Source: an uncultured Oscillibacter sp. (GTDB taxonomy: Bacteria; Bacillota; Clostridia; Oscillospirales; Oscillospiraceae). From it: a stretch of DNA of 55,372 nucleotides. Positions 32,528-40,978 of this stretch are shown piece by piece. The DNA lies in contig CAJUTB010000018.1 in the NCBI GenBank assembly GCA_910589315.1, positions 1 to 55,372 of the forward strand. Reading direction: 5' to 3'. The position numbers and the translations under genes are program-made. The stretch's first letter is position 1; each line of letters starts with the position of its first letter. The notes under the pieces were generated by a model. The model did not search any database, was not told the DNA's origin, and saw nothing but the letters and a program-made list of their open reading frames with translations.

Positions 32528-33493
32528 TCAGACGTAAAGATTATCGAAGATTTCCTCGGGCTTCATCTCGGGAGCCGCTACGGCGTCCTCCACCGCGGCA
32601 TTCATCTCCCGCTCGAAGGCTTCCGTCTGCTCTGCAATTTCGGCTTCCGTCAAAACGCCGTCTGCAATCAGCTTTGTTTCAAACAGCTTCAGGCTGTCCT
32701 TTTCATCCATGTACTTTTGGGTAACCGCCGCGTCGCGGTACGGGCACTGGTCGCCCTCGAAGTGGCCTTTCCAGCGGTAGTCCTTGCACTCGATGACCGC
32801 AGGGCCCCTGCCTTCCCGGACGTACTTCGTCATTTCGCTCGCCGCCTCGTAAACGGCCAGGATGTCCGTGCCGTCCACCACCACGGAGGGCATTCCGTAA
32901 CCCGCCGCACGGCCTGCGCCGGGGTTTTCAATCGCGCTGCTGAACTGCCGCGGAGTGGAAATGGCAAACTGGTTGTCGTCGCAGACAAACAGCACCGGCA
33001 GTTTCCATGCGGAGGCCAGGCACATCGCCTCGTGGACCGGGCCGCGGCTGGCCGTGCCGTCGCCGTAGAAGAAATAGGACACGTTGTCCCGCTTTTCCGC
33101 GGCAATCGTCAACGCCGCGCCGACGGACACGCCGGCGTCCGCGCCCAGGGTGCCGGAGAAGCCCACCACGCCGTCCTCAAACCGGCCCAGGTGGTTCGCG
33201 CCGCCGCGGCCGCCGGCGTTACCGGTGGTCTTCGCCAGCAGCTCGCCGAAGAACGCGTCCAGCGGCTCGCCCAGGATGTGGAAGATGCCCAGGGGCCGGT
33301 GTCCCAGCTTGAAGTAGTCGCCCGCTTTGCGGGTCGCCAGAACGCCGACGTAAGAGGCTTCCTGGCCCATGCCGCTGTGAATATGTCCGGGCACAATGCC
33401 CTGCGCATAGATTTCCACCATCTTTTGCTCCAGCATCCGCGCTTTGAGCAGCTCCGAATGAAGCTGCCGCAGAAAATCCTTTTCGTACTGCAT
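32528..33493 (-). CDS. 2-oxoacid/acetoin dehydrogenase E1 component, alpha subunit
   Basis: 321 residues from ATG 33493, preceded by GGAGGTAACT; longer starts lack a site. Thiamine-diphosphate-binding subunit of an AcoA/PdhA-type decarboxylase. HIHSGMGQEASYVGV and GRGGANHLG are typical, with the cofactor motif GDGTASRG. The motif usually ends in ENN; here it reads CDDNQF, replacing the usual Mg-liganding Asn by Asp. The size is like AcoA. First enzyme gene of the complex, 46 bases after the DUF296 gene. Confidence 0.92.
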   Translation of the reverse strand: MQYEKDFLRQLHSELLKARMLEQKMVEIYAQGIVPGHIHSGMGQEASYVGVLATRKAGDYFKLGHRPLGIFHILGEPLDAFFGELLAKTTGNAGGRGGANHLGRFEDGVVGFSGTLGADAGVSVGAALTIAAEKRDNVSYFFYGDGTASRGPVHEAMCLASAWKLPVLFVCDDNQFAISTPRQFSSAIENPGAGRAAGYGMPSVVVDGTDILAVYEAASEMTKYVREGRGPAVIECKDYRWKGHFEGDQCPYRDAAVTQKYMDEKDSLKLFETKLIADGVLTEAEIAEQTEAFEREMNAAVEDAVAAPEMKPEEIFDNLYV

Positions 33494-33539
33494 AGTTACC
33501 TCCATAATTGAAAAATTGGTGTTTGCCAACAGGGACTCC

Positions 33540-34004
33540 TTACAATTGGATGGGCGTGAAAACCGGGACGCCCCGGTCCGGGTCGATGCCGCGGCTCATG
33601 CGGATACCCTCAAACTCCCCGATCACCAGCTCCACGGTGGCAAGGACCAGGTTGCCCACGTTGAGATGTCCGCCGAATTCCTTGCCGTTTTCATCGGCAA
33701 AGGCGGCGTGGATGTGCAGGGAGGGTTTTCCGTCGGCCTCTGTGCAAATGATGCCGTTCATGGCGATCAGCTCGATGGGGCAGGGCAGTTCAATCGGGTC
33801 GCCGTAACCGTAGTAGCCCGGCCGGTCCGGGATCTCCGTGGGATCGAAGTAGCTGCATCCCCGCAGGCTGCCCACGCCTGTGAGAATCGCGCCGTTTCCG
33901 ATGTGATGTTCCTCGCAGAATGTTTGCAGGCTCTGCATCACATCCTCGCCGGGTTCCAGCCGGATTGCATGGACCTTTTTCAAGGTCCCCGCCGCTGCTT
34001 TCAT
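33540..34004 (-). CDS. DUF296/PPC-domain protein
   Basis: 154 residues from ATG 34004 with AGGAGG eight bases upstream. Single PPC (plant and prokaryote conserved, DUF296) domain: LEPGEDVMQSLQTFCEEHHIGNGAILTGVGSL and HIHAAFADENGKEFGGHL, with the conserved His residues. Bacterial single-domain members form trimers; their role is unclear. They recur in catabolic gene sets for organic acids. First gene of the operon after the regulator. It may be a small regulator or metabolite-binding protein. Confidence 0.85.
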   Translation of the reverse strand: MKAAAGTLKKVHAIRLEPGEDVMQSLQTFCEEHHIGNGAILTGVGSLRGCSYFDPTEIPDRPGYYGYGDPIELPCPIELIAMNGIICTEADGKPSLHIHAAFADENGKEFGGHLNVGNLVLATVELVIGEFEGIRMSRGIDPDRGVPVFTPIQL

Positions 34005-34069
34005 GTTGCATACCTCCTGTTTTTTATCGCTGCGCCGCCTTCCGGGCGGTCTGGACATGGGACAAGTTC

Positions 34070-34155
34070 TTATATGCCTATATTATTTGTTATACTTGTA
34101 TTATAAGTTTATGTATTTTTTAAGCACCCACAATCGTTTTGCAGTCGGGTGCCTA
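34070..34155 (-). promoter_or_regulatory. AT-rich promoter/operator region and hairpin between gntR and the catabolic operon
   Basis: The gap after gntR contains a hairpin GCACCC (34124-34129) / GGGTGC (34147-34152) whose stem may extend through flanking A and T runs. Next comes a very AT-rich stretch (34070-34121) holding -10-like TATAAT on the minus strand and a partial dyad ACTT-TATAATA-AAGT around 34096-34110. GntR/FCD regulators usually bind short dyads near the promoter, so this is the best operator candidate. Exact promoter elements are uncertain. Confidence 0.4.
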
Positions 34156-34159
34156 AAAA

Positions 34160-34852
34160 CTATAAGTCTCGAAACATGGTTTTCTGGGACATCAAAATGT
34201 CCTCCAGCAAAATCCGGCGCATTAAATTGGGTTTTCCCTCAAGAATCGACCGCAGCATATTCCGGTGATCCTGAAGCAGACTTTCCGACGGTACCGGGGC
34301 CATGCGGTGAACCTCCTGGACATAGTGCAGGAAAAAGTCCTGATAGGGTTCCATCGCCCCGCTGATAAACTGGTTTCCGCAATGGTTGATAATCGCCATG
34401 TGAAACTGAAAATCGTACAGGTCCAGATTCTCTGCGCTCTCCGGCCCTCTCGTTTCCAGGTCCCGCATGGCCGCCGTCACGGCGGCGATCCGCTCCTCGT
34501 TGAGATTGGCTATCAGCAGGTCCACCGCCTTAAACTCAATGGCCTTCCGGAACTCTGTAAACTGTATGAAGGCTTCCTCTGAAATATCGCTCTTTTCATA
34601 AGGAATCACATCCTGGCGGTTTTTCGGGGCCTTGACGATGGAACCCACTCCCTGCCGGGTGATGATCAAATCATTTGCCTGGAGTTTGTGCAGAGCCGCA
34701 CGCACGCTGACGCGGCTGGCCTCAAACATTTCGCAAAGCTGTTTTTCCGACGGGAGCTTTTGTCCCACGCCCCACCGTCCGTCTGAAATTCTCTCTAAAA
34801 TCTTATTGTAAATTTCATCGCTGATCAGGAGCTTTCCTTCGATATAATCCAT
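34160..34852 (-). CDS. GntR-family transcriptional regulator, FadR/FCD subfamily
   Basis: 230 residues. N-terminal winged helix (about 8-75): LPSEKQLCEMFEASRVSVRAALHKLQANDLIITRQGVGSIV. C-terminal all-helical FCD ligand domain (about 95-220) with FQFHMAIINHCGNQF and LLQDHRNMLRSILEG, carrying the Asp/His residues that hold a metal and carboxylate effector. Such proteins usually repress an adjacent catabolic operon until an organic acid binds. It lies immediately upstream of, and in the same direction as, the TRAP/dehydrogenase operon. Confidence 0.92.
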   Translation of the reverse strand: MDYIEGKLLISDEIYNKILERISDGRWGVGQKLPSEKQLCEMFEASRVSVRAALHKLQANDLIITRQGVGSIVKAPKNRQDVIPYEKSDISEEAFIQFTEFRKAIEFKAVDLLIANLNEERIAAVTAAMRDLETRGPESAENLDLYDFQFHMAIINHCGNQFISGAMEPYQDFFLHYVQEVHRMAPVPSESLLQDHRNMLRSILEGKPNLMRRILLEDILMSQKTMFRDL

Positions 34853-35068
34853 AAATTTTCCCTATCTGTTTACTCTCTATTTGTGAGATTCAGTATAGCA
34901 TTTTCACGGCAGAGGATTCAATAGCCTTTTTCCACATTTTTTGCCCTGATTTTTGTGGATTATACCATCCCGCAAAAACCGCACCCCCGAAACGCCTGGA
35001 AATCCGGATTTTTCCCGGCGGACGGGGTTGAATCTTTCGCCGTTTCCTCTCTTTTTAACGGCAATGAT

Positions 35069-35097
35069 TTGACGGAATGAGAAAAATTTGTTAAAAT
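35069..35097 (+). promoter_or_regulatory. promoter of the SLH-domain gene
   Basis: TTGACG (35069-35074), 17-base spacer, TAAAAT (35092-35097), 46 bases before the start codon. The remaining 34853-35068 shows no gene. Confidence 0.7.
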
Positions 35098-35142
35098 GGG
35101 GAAAGATATCCTCTGGAATTGAAAAAGGAGCGATGTAACAGC

Positions 35143-36642
35143 ATGAAACATCTCATTCGATCCATCCTGAGCTGCGCGCTTTGCTGCGCAATTTTATTGA
35201 GTACCCTTCCCGCCGCTTTGGCCGCCGACCTGCCAGACGACTTCTGGGCCAAAGAGGACATCCAGCGGTGCATGGACCTCGGTTATTTCTACGCGGAAAG
35301 CGACGGCAGCTTCGGCGTGGGCAAAGAGGTCACGCGGGCGGAATGCGCAGCCCTGATCTGCCGCTTTTTCGGCTGGAAGCCCACCGTCCCCGCAAACCAG
35401 GTATTTGAGGATGTCTCCACAGACGCCTGGTATGCCGGAGCTGTGGAGACCGCGCTCCGCCAGGGAGCCGTTGCGGCCATCGGGGAGACCTTCCGCCCCA
35501 ACGAGAGCATTACCCGCGAGGACATGGCCGTGATGCTGGTCCGGGCCTTAGGCTATGGAGCTTTTGCCGGGCTTGCCCAGCAGCTGCGCAAAACCTTCCC
35601 GGATATCAAGTCCAACGCGGGCTATATCTCCATCGTCTACGGTCTTGGCCTCATGGACGGAACCACCGCCTCCACCTTTTCCCCGAAGGACCCCGTCACT
35701 CGGGAACAGGCGGCGGTCATCCTCATGCGGATGCATGAAAAACTCCGGGAGGCGTCCCCCAGCCGCTCCGGTATCATCTCCTCCACCAAGAACCTGCCCG
35801 ACCTCACGGGGTTTGAAGCCGTGGCAATTTCCGCCTACCGCCTGACCTACAACGGCCTTCCCCAGCTGACGCCGAACATGGAGGCGGACGAGGCCGCCCT
35901 TGCCCGCGATGCGGCCAGGACCGCCGGAACACCCCAGCTGCTGCATGTAGCCGGCGGCGCGTACCAGTTCCGGGAGGGCAACGCGGCGGACCTTGCCGCC
36001 GTGCTGCTGGAAGCCGTGGGGGCGGAGGATTACGACGGCGTTTTTCTGGAAATCTCCGGCCTGACCTCCACGCCCCAGCGCAAGGAGCTGACTGCGGCGG
36101 CAGAGCTTCTGCGGGCGGGTCTTGGCAGCGGACTGCTCTATATTGCAGCGGAAGCCCCCTCCTGGGAGGGCCGGCTTCCCGGCTACGACTACGCGGCTCT
36201 GGGCGAGATCGCGGACCGTCTGGTTTTGACGGTGGAATCTCCTGTGGAAACCATCGGGGACCTGACCGCCGCGCCCCGGGAACCCTTGGAGGAAACCTAT
36301 TACAGCCTCAGCCGGATGCGGGGCCTGGTGGACGCGGGTAAGCTGTCGCTCATGATCACCTCCACCGGTTCCGCCTGGGGCGATGGCATTCGCGGCGAAC
36401 CGCTGACGGGCGATGAAATCGAGTCGCTTCTGGCGGACCGCCATACCCACGGCTATTATTCCAGCCGGTATGCCTGCGCTTATCTGGAAGGCGAGTGGAT
36501 GGATACGCCGGTCACGGTGTGGTATCTGAATGGTCAGGCCATTGCCGAACGCACGCAGCTGGGGCGGCTGTTCAACGTGGAACAGCTCTGCGTCCGGGAG
36601 CTTGATCAGTCGCTTCCGGAACTGATCGAGTCCCTTCCCTGA
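35143..36642 (+). CDS. SLH-domain cell-surface protein with a GH18-like C-terminal domain
   Basis: 499 residues from ATG 35143, with AAAAAGGAG upstream. Signal peptide about 1-27 (cleavage after AALA). Three S-layer homology repeats follow (about 30-200), each with the pattern GxFxPxxxVTRAE or its variants (VTRAECAALICRFFG, ITREDMAVMLVRALG, VTREQAAVILMRMHE). They bind secondary wall polymer. The C-terminal half (about 225-490) resembles a divergent glycoside-hydrolase-18 barrel of the spore-germination (YaaH-like) type: DYDGVFLEISGL at the position of the catalytic strand and VTVWYLNGQ near the end. Catalytic competence is unsure because the DxxDxDxE motif is degenerate. Confidence 0.75.
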   Translation: MKHLIRSILSCALCCAILLSTLPAALAADLPDDFWAKEDIQRCMDLGYFYAESDGSFGVGKEVTRAECAALICRFFGWKPTVPANQVFEDVSTDAWYAGAVETALRQGAVAAIGETFRPNESITREDMAVMLVRALGYGAFAGLAQQLRKTFPDIKSNAGYISIVYGLGLMDGTTASTFSPKDPVTREQAAVILMRMHEKLREASPSRSGIISSTKNLPDLTGFEAVAISAYRLTYNGLPQLTPNMEADEAALARDAARTAGTPQLLHVAGGAYQFREGNAADLAAVLLEAVGAEDYDGVFLEISGLTSTPQRKELTAAAELLRAGLGSGLLYIAAEAPSWEGRLPGYDYAALGEIADRLVLTVESPVETIGDLTAAPREPLEETYYSLSRMRGLVDAGKLSLMITSTGSAWGDGIRGEPLTGDEIESLLADRHTHGYYSSRYACAYLEGEWMDTPVTVWYLNGQAIAERTQLGRLFNVEQLCVRELDQSLPELIESLP

Positions 36643-36645
36643 CGG

Positions 36646-36676
36646 AAAAAACGGGCGCGGATGCGCCCGTTTTTTT
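36646..36676 (+). terminator. terminator after the SLH gene
   Basis: Stem CGGGCGC (36652-36658) / GCGCCCG (36663-36669) flanked by six A upstream and seven T downstream. Confidence 0.93.
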
Positions 36677-36741
36677 GCCCCGGCGCGGTTCCGCCGTGGA
36701 AGCGGCGGGAGGGAAGCCCTTTTGTTTTCACAGATTTTGTC

Positions 36742-36770
36742 TTGAAAACACGGCGTTTCTCTGGTATAGT
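36742..36770 (+). promoter_or_regulatory. promoter of the smc-ftsY cluster
   Basis: TTGAAA (36742-36747), 17-base spacer, TATAGT (36765-36770), 37 bases before the smc ATG. Confidence 0.72.
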
Positions 36771-36807
36771 ATATGGAATTATTGGAAACCGGCCGGGAGG
36801 TGGAGAA

Positions 36808-39800
36808 ATGTACCTTAAAGCGTTGGAAATTCAGGGATTCAAGTCGTTCCCAGACAAAACCGTCCTGAATTTTGCGGAGGACGTGACGGCCATCGTCGGC
36901 CCTAACGGGTCCGGCAAGTCCAACCTCTCCGACGCTCTCCGCTGGGTCATGGGCGAACAGAGCGCGAAGGGCCTCCGGGGCGCGAAAATGGAGGATGTGA
37001 TCTTCGGCGGCACAGAGAAGCGGGGGCCGGTGGGCTTCGCCCAGGTGACGCTGGTGCTGGACAACACAGAGCACATCTTCCCCGCCATGGAGGAGGCGGA
37101 AATTTCCGTCACCCGCCGCTACTACCGCAGCGGGGAGAGCGAATATTATATTAACCGCCAGTCCGTCCGCCTGCGGGATGTGACCGACCTGTTTTTAGAC
37201 ACCGGCCTGGGCCGGGAGGGCTATTCCATGATTGGCCAGGGCAAGATTGACGAGATCCTCTCCACCCGCAGCAGCGAACGCCGGGAGGTATTCGAGGAAG
37301 CGGCGGGTATCTCCCGTTTCCGCCACCGCAAGGAGGAATCCCAGCGCAAGCTGGAACGAACTCAGGAAAATCTGGTCCGCATCAACGACAAAATTGCGGA
37401 ACTGGAACTGCAAGTCGGACCGCTGCGGGATCAGTCCGAGAAGGCGAAAAAATACCTCATTCTCCGGGACGAGCTGCGGCTTCTGGAAATCTCCGTATGG
37501 CTGGAAAACCTGGACGAGCTGAAAGCCGCGGCGCGCCAGACCGAACTGGACTTCCACGCGGCAGAGGCCGCCCGGGACGAGGCCAGGGGCGCGCTGGACG
37601 CCCTCTATACCGAGGGCGAGCAGATCAGCGAACAGATGCGGGAGAAGGATATGGAGGCCGAGCGCGTCCGGAAGGAAGCGGCTGAATTGGACGCGCAGGT
37701 AAAGGAACACGCCTCCGCTGTGGCAGTGCAGGAAAGCAACATCGCCCACAACCGGGAGAACATCCAGCGCGCCCAGAAGGAACTGGTAGAAAGCGACAGC
37801 CGGGCCGGCGCCCTTGCGAAGCAGGCCGCCGAACAGGAGGCCCACGCCGCCGCGCTGGAAAACCGGCTGCAACAGTTAAACGCGGACCTGGACGCGCTGA
37901 TGGGGCGGGCCAGAGAGGCCGCCGCCCAGGCGGACGGACGGCAGTCGGAGGCGGAATCCCTGCGGGCCAAGGAGGCCCTTTCCGCCGCCGCCGCCGCGGA
38001 CGCCCGTACGGAAGCCGCCGCCCTCTCGGCGGAAACCGGCCAGCTGGAAGCCCGGAAAACCGGCCTGGAGTCCAGCCGCGCCGCCCTGGAAGTCCAGCGG
38101 CAGGAAACGGAGGCGTCCGCCAGGAAAACCCGCCGTGCCCTGGAAAACGCCCAGGAGGATGCTCAGGCCGCCGCCAACGTCATTGCGGGCCACAGCCTGC
38201 GGATGGAGGAGCGGGAACGCCGGGCCGCCGCCGCGACGGAACGCCGGATGAAACTGACCATGGACGCAGGCGCGCTGGAAAACCGCATCCGGCTCCTGAC
38301 GGAAATGGAGCGGGAATATGAGGGCTTTTCCAAGGCGGTGAAGCTGGTTTGTCAAAACCGCCTGCAAGGGGTTCACGGCCCGGTTGCGGGCCTGATCAAA
38401 ACCCAGGCGCAATATAGCCTGGCCATCGAAATCGCGCTGGGCGCGGGCCTGCAAAACATTGTCGTTGACCGGGAGGAAGACGCCAAGGCGGCCATCCATT
38501 TCCTCAAACGCCGGGAGGCCGGGCGGGCAACGTTTTTGCCCCTGACCGCCATCCGGGGCGAGGAGCTGCGCCCGAACGGCGTGGAGAACGAACCGGGTTT
38601 CGTGGGGATTGCCTCCCGCCTGATTCGCTTTGATGAACGCTACCGGAACATTTTCCAAAATCTGCTGGGCCGCACCGTGGTCGTGGAGGACTTGGACGAC
38701 GGCATTTCCATTGCCCGGAAGTATCGCAACGCCTTCCGCATCGTGACCCTGGACGGGCAGGTCATCAACCGGGGCGGTTCCATGACGGGCGGTTCCACCT
38801 CCCGCAGCGCGGGGGTGTTAAGCCGTGGGGCAGAGCTGGAAACCCTTCACGGAAAATACGCCGCCATGCAGGAGGCGTTGAACGACGCAAAGCAAAAGGA
38901 AGACACCCTTCAGCGGGAGCTGTCCGCCGCCCGCTATGAGCTGGAAACGGCAGAGGCCCAGCGGCGGCAGGCGGAAGACGAGGTTCTGCGTCTGGAAGGC
39001 GAGAAGAATCACTACGTTTTGCAGCTGCAAGCCTTGCAGGCAAATTGGGAAGCCTCCTCCTCCGAGCTGGCCGCGCTGACAGACCGCCTGGAGTCCAACG
39101 CCCGCCGGAGGGCGGAAATTGAAGCGCAAATTTCCCAGCAGGAGTCCCAGGCGGCGGCATACCGGACCCAGGCCGCCAAGGCGTTGAGCGGCCAGTCTGC
39201 GCTGCTGGACCGGGCCGGGGCGTTGTCGGAGGAAGTGACGGGCAAAAAGGAGGCCCTCGCCGCGCTGAACGCCGAGCGGGAGGCCACCTTCCAGCGTGCG
39301 GGAGACCTGCGCCGTCTGGCGGAGGACCTGACCGGAAACCGGGAGCAAAAGGAAGAAACGCTCCAATCGTACCAGTTGAGCATTGACGCGGCCAAGCGGG
39401 AGATCACCCGTCACGAGGAGGCCGCGGCGGCTCTGGAATGGAGAGGCCAGGCGTGCCGGGAGCATTTGTCGGTATTGAACGACGAAAAAATAGCCCTGGA
39501 GGCCCAGCGCACCGCCAAAAACAAGGCCAGTCAGGAAATGAACGAGAACCTTTTGAACCTGGAGCGTTCCGCTTCCCGGCTGGAACAGAAGCTGGCGGCG
39601 TCGGCCCTGGAGGAAAAGCAGATTATCGACCGGCTGTGGGAACACTACGAATTGAGCCGCAGCGACGCGGCAGCCCAGCGGATAGAGCTGGAAAGCGTGC
39701 CGAAGGCCGTCCGGCGCATTGGCGAGCTGAAGCGGGACATCTCCGCTCTGGGTACGCCGAACCTGGGGGCCATTGAGGAATTTGAGCGGGTAAACGCCCG

Positions 39801-40368
39801 CTACACCTACCTGACGGACCAGCGCAACGACGTGGAAACCGCCAGGAAGGAACTGGAAGGAATCATCGAGGACATCACCGGCGAAATGACCCGGATTTTT
39901 GCGGAGCAGTTCCATCTGCTGTCCGAGAGCTTTCAGGCCACGTTTACCGAGATGTTCGGCGGCGGCGAGGCGCGTCTGGAGCTGGAGGACGAGGCCGACA
40001 TCCTCAACTGCGGCATTGAGATCAAGGCCCAGCCGCCGGGCAAGACGCTGAAAACCATCTCCCTCCTTTCCGGCGGGGAAAAGGCATTCGTGGCCATCGC
40101 GCTGTATTTTTCGATTTTGAAGGTCCATCCGACGCCCTTCTGCGTGATGGACGAGATTGAGGCGGCTCTGGACGACGTAAACGTAACCCGCTACGCCCGC
40201 TATATGCGGCAGCTGGCGGGGAAGACGCAGTTTATTGTCATCACCCACCGCCGGGGCACCATGGAGGAAGCCGACGTGCTGTACGGCGTGACAATGCAGG
40301 AGCGGGGCGTGAGCAAAATTCTGACAATCAACCTGAACGACATGGCGAAGGAACTGGGCGTGGAGTAA
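36808..40368 (+). CDS. smc: chromosome segregation protein SMC
   Basis: 1186 residues from ATG 36808 (GGGAGGTGGAG upstream). Full-length condensin subunit: Walker A GPNGSGKSN (31-39), long coiled coil, hinge about 515-665 (GVHGPVAGLIKTQAQYSLAIEIALGAGLQ), second coil, then signature LLSGGEKAFVAIA (about 1087-1099) and Walker B FCVMDEIEAALDD with Asp1115. It compacts and separates chromosomes with ScpA/ScpB, which are not here. The smc-ftsY order is common in Firmicutes. Confidence 0.97.
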   Translation: MYLKALEIQGFKSFPDKTVLNFAEDVTAIVGPNGSGKSNLSDALRWVMGEQSAKGLRGAKMEDVIFGGTEKRGPVGFAQVTLVLDNTEHIFPAMEEAEISVTRRYYRSGESEYYINRQSVRLRDVTDLFLDTGLGREGYSMIGQGKIDEILSTRSSERREVFEEAAGISRFRHRKEESQRKLERTQENLVRINDKIAELELQVGPLRDQSEKAKKYLILRDELRLLEISVWLENLDELKAAARQTELDFHAAEAARDEARGALDALYTEGEQISEQMREKDMEAERVRKEAAELDAQVKEHASAVAVQESNIAHNRENIQRAQKELVESDSRAGALAKQAAEQEAHAAALENRLQQLNADLDALMGRAREAAAQADGRQSEAESLRAKEALSAAAAADARTEAAALSAETGQLEARKTGLESSRAALEVQRQETEASARKTRRALENAQEDAQAAANVIAGHSLRMEERERRAAAATERRMKLTMDAGALENRIRLLTEMEREYEGFSKAVKLVCQNRLQGVHGPVAGLIKTQAQYSLAIEIALGAGLQNIVVDREEDAKAAIHFLKRREAGRATFLPLTAIRGEELRPNGVENEPGFVGIASRLIRFDERYRNIFQNLLGRTVVVEDLDDGISIARKYRNAFRIVTLDGQVINRGGSMTGGSTSRSAGVLSRGAELETLHGKYAAMQEALNDAKQKEDTLQRELSAARYELETAEAQRRQAEDEVLRLEGEKNHYVLQLQALQANWEASSSELAALTDRLESNARRRAEIEAQISQQESQAAAYRTQAAKALSGQSALLDRAGALSEEVTGKKEALAALNAEREATFQRAGDLRRLAEDLTGNREQKEETLQSYQLSIDAAKREITRHEEAAAALEWRGQACREHLSVLNDEKIALEAQRTAKNKASQEMNENLLNLERSASRLEQKLAASALEEKQIIDRLWEHYELSRSDAAAQRIELESVPKAVRRIGELKRDISALGTPNLGAIEEFERVNARYTYLTDQRNDVETARKELEGIIEDITGEMTRIFAEQFHLLSESFQATFTEMFGGGEARLELEDEADILNCGIEIKAQPPGKTLKTISLLSGGEKAFVAIALYFSILKVHPTPFCVMDEIEAALDDVNVTRYARYMRQLAGKTQFIVITHRRGTMEEADVLYGVTMQERGVSKILTINLNDMAKELGVE

Positions 40369-40389
40369 ACGCCGGAGGGAGGGTGAACT

Positions 40390-40647
40390 ATGAGCCTGAA
40401 ACAAAAAGAACGCGTTACCACCGTAATTATTTTAATCGGTGTGCTTCTTAGCTGCGGAGGTGCGTATGCGGACTTGGGGATTCCTCTTATCTGTGCAGGC
40501 GCTATGCTTGTAGCTGCCGGCATTTTCCTGGTCTACCGTTGGAAACGCTGTCCTTACTGCGGCGGCTGGTTAGGCCGGGACGCCGTTCCGCAGTTCTGCC
40601 CGAACTGCGGCGCGCAGATTGACCCCGACGCCAAACCGGACAAATAA
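40390..40647 (+). CDS. small membrane protein with C-terminal zinc ribbon
   Basis: 85 residues. Two hydrophobic segments (about 10-30 and 32-50), then a zinc-ribbon-like CPYCGG ... FCPNCG tail. No family recognised. It lies 21 bases after smc and is followed by a similar gene, with ftsY next. The layout (short N-terminus, two helices, cytosolic ribbon) suggests a metal-binding membrane adaptor. Confidence 0.75.
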   Translation: MSLKQKERVTTVIILIGVLLSCGGAYADLGIPLICAGAMLVAAGIFLVYRWKRCPYCGGWLGRDAVPQFCPNCGAQIDPDAKPDK

Positions 40648-40666
40648 GAGAAATGGAGAAATTTCC

Positions 40667-40960
40667 ATGAATTCAAATCTCAAGGCTTGCACTTGCATCG
40701 TTCTGACGGTAGCCGGGCTGTTTCTGGTTGGTTTCGGAAAGAATGCATATCCCCCGAACCGTCTCCTCACGGTTCCTGGTACGCTGCTGATCGTAGCGAG
40801 TCTTGCTCTGATTTGTATGTGGACCCGCAGCATCTTTTGGATCAGATGTCCCCACTGCGGAAAAGAGTCGGAACAAACCTTTGGGGCGCGGAAATTCTGC
40901 CCTTACTGCGGGAAACCATTCATTGGAAGCGAGAAAGAACCGCCCCCAGCCGAAAAATGA
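40667..40960 (+). CDS. second small membrane protein with C-terminal zinc ribbon
   Basis: 97 residues from ATG 40667 with GGAGAAA upstream. Same plan as the preceding gene: two hydrophobic segments (about 10-25 and 34-55), then CPHCGK ... FCPYCGK. Low sequence identity outside the ribbon. Likely a diverged tandem duplicate. Function unknown. Confidence 0.72.
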   Translation: MNSNLKACTCIVLTVAGLFLVGFGKNAYPPNRLLTVPGTLLIVASLALICMWTRSIFWIRCPHCGKESEQTFGARKFCPYCGKPFIGSEKEPPPAEK

Positions 40961-40978
40961 AACCGGAGGTATGAAACC

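Noticed and set aside
29908..32724. A 938-codon open frame on the plus strand opposite the E2/E1beta genes
   Set aside because: It is antisense to clearly conserved enzymes, has no ribosome-binding site and no recognisable domain. Long antisense frames are expected in GC-rich coding DNA.
35548..37074. A 508-codon minus-strand frame opposite the SLH gene and the smc start
   Set aside because: It crosses a terminator and a promoter of genes on the other strand and has no family features.
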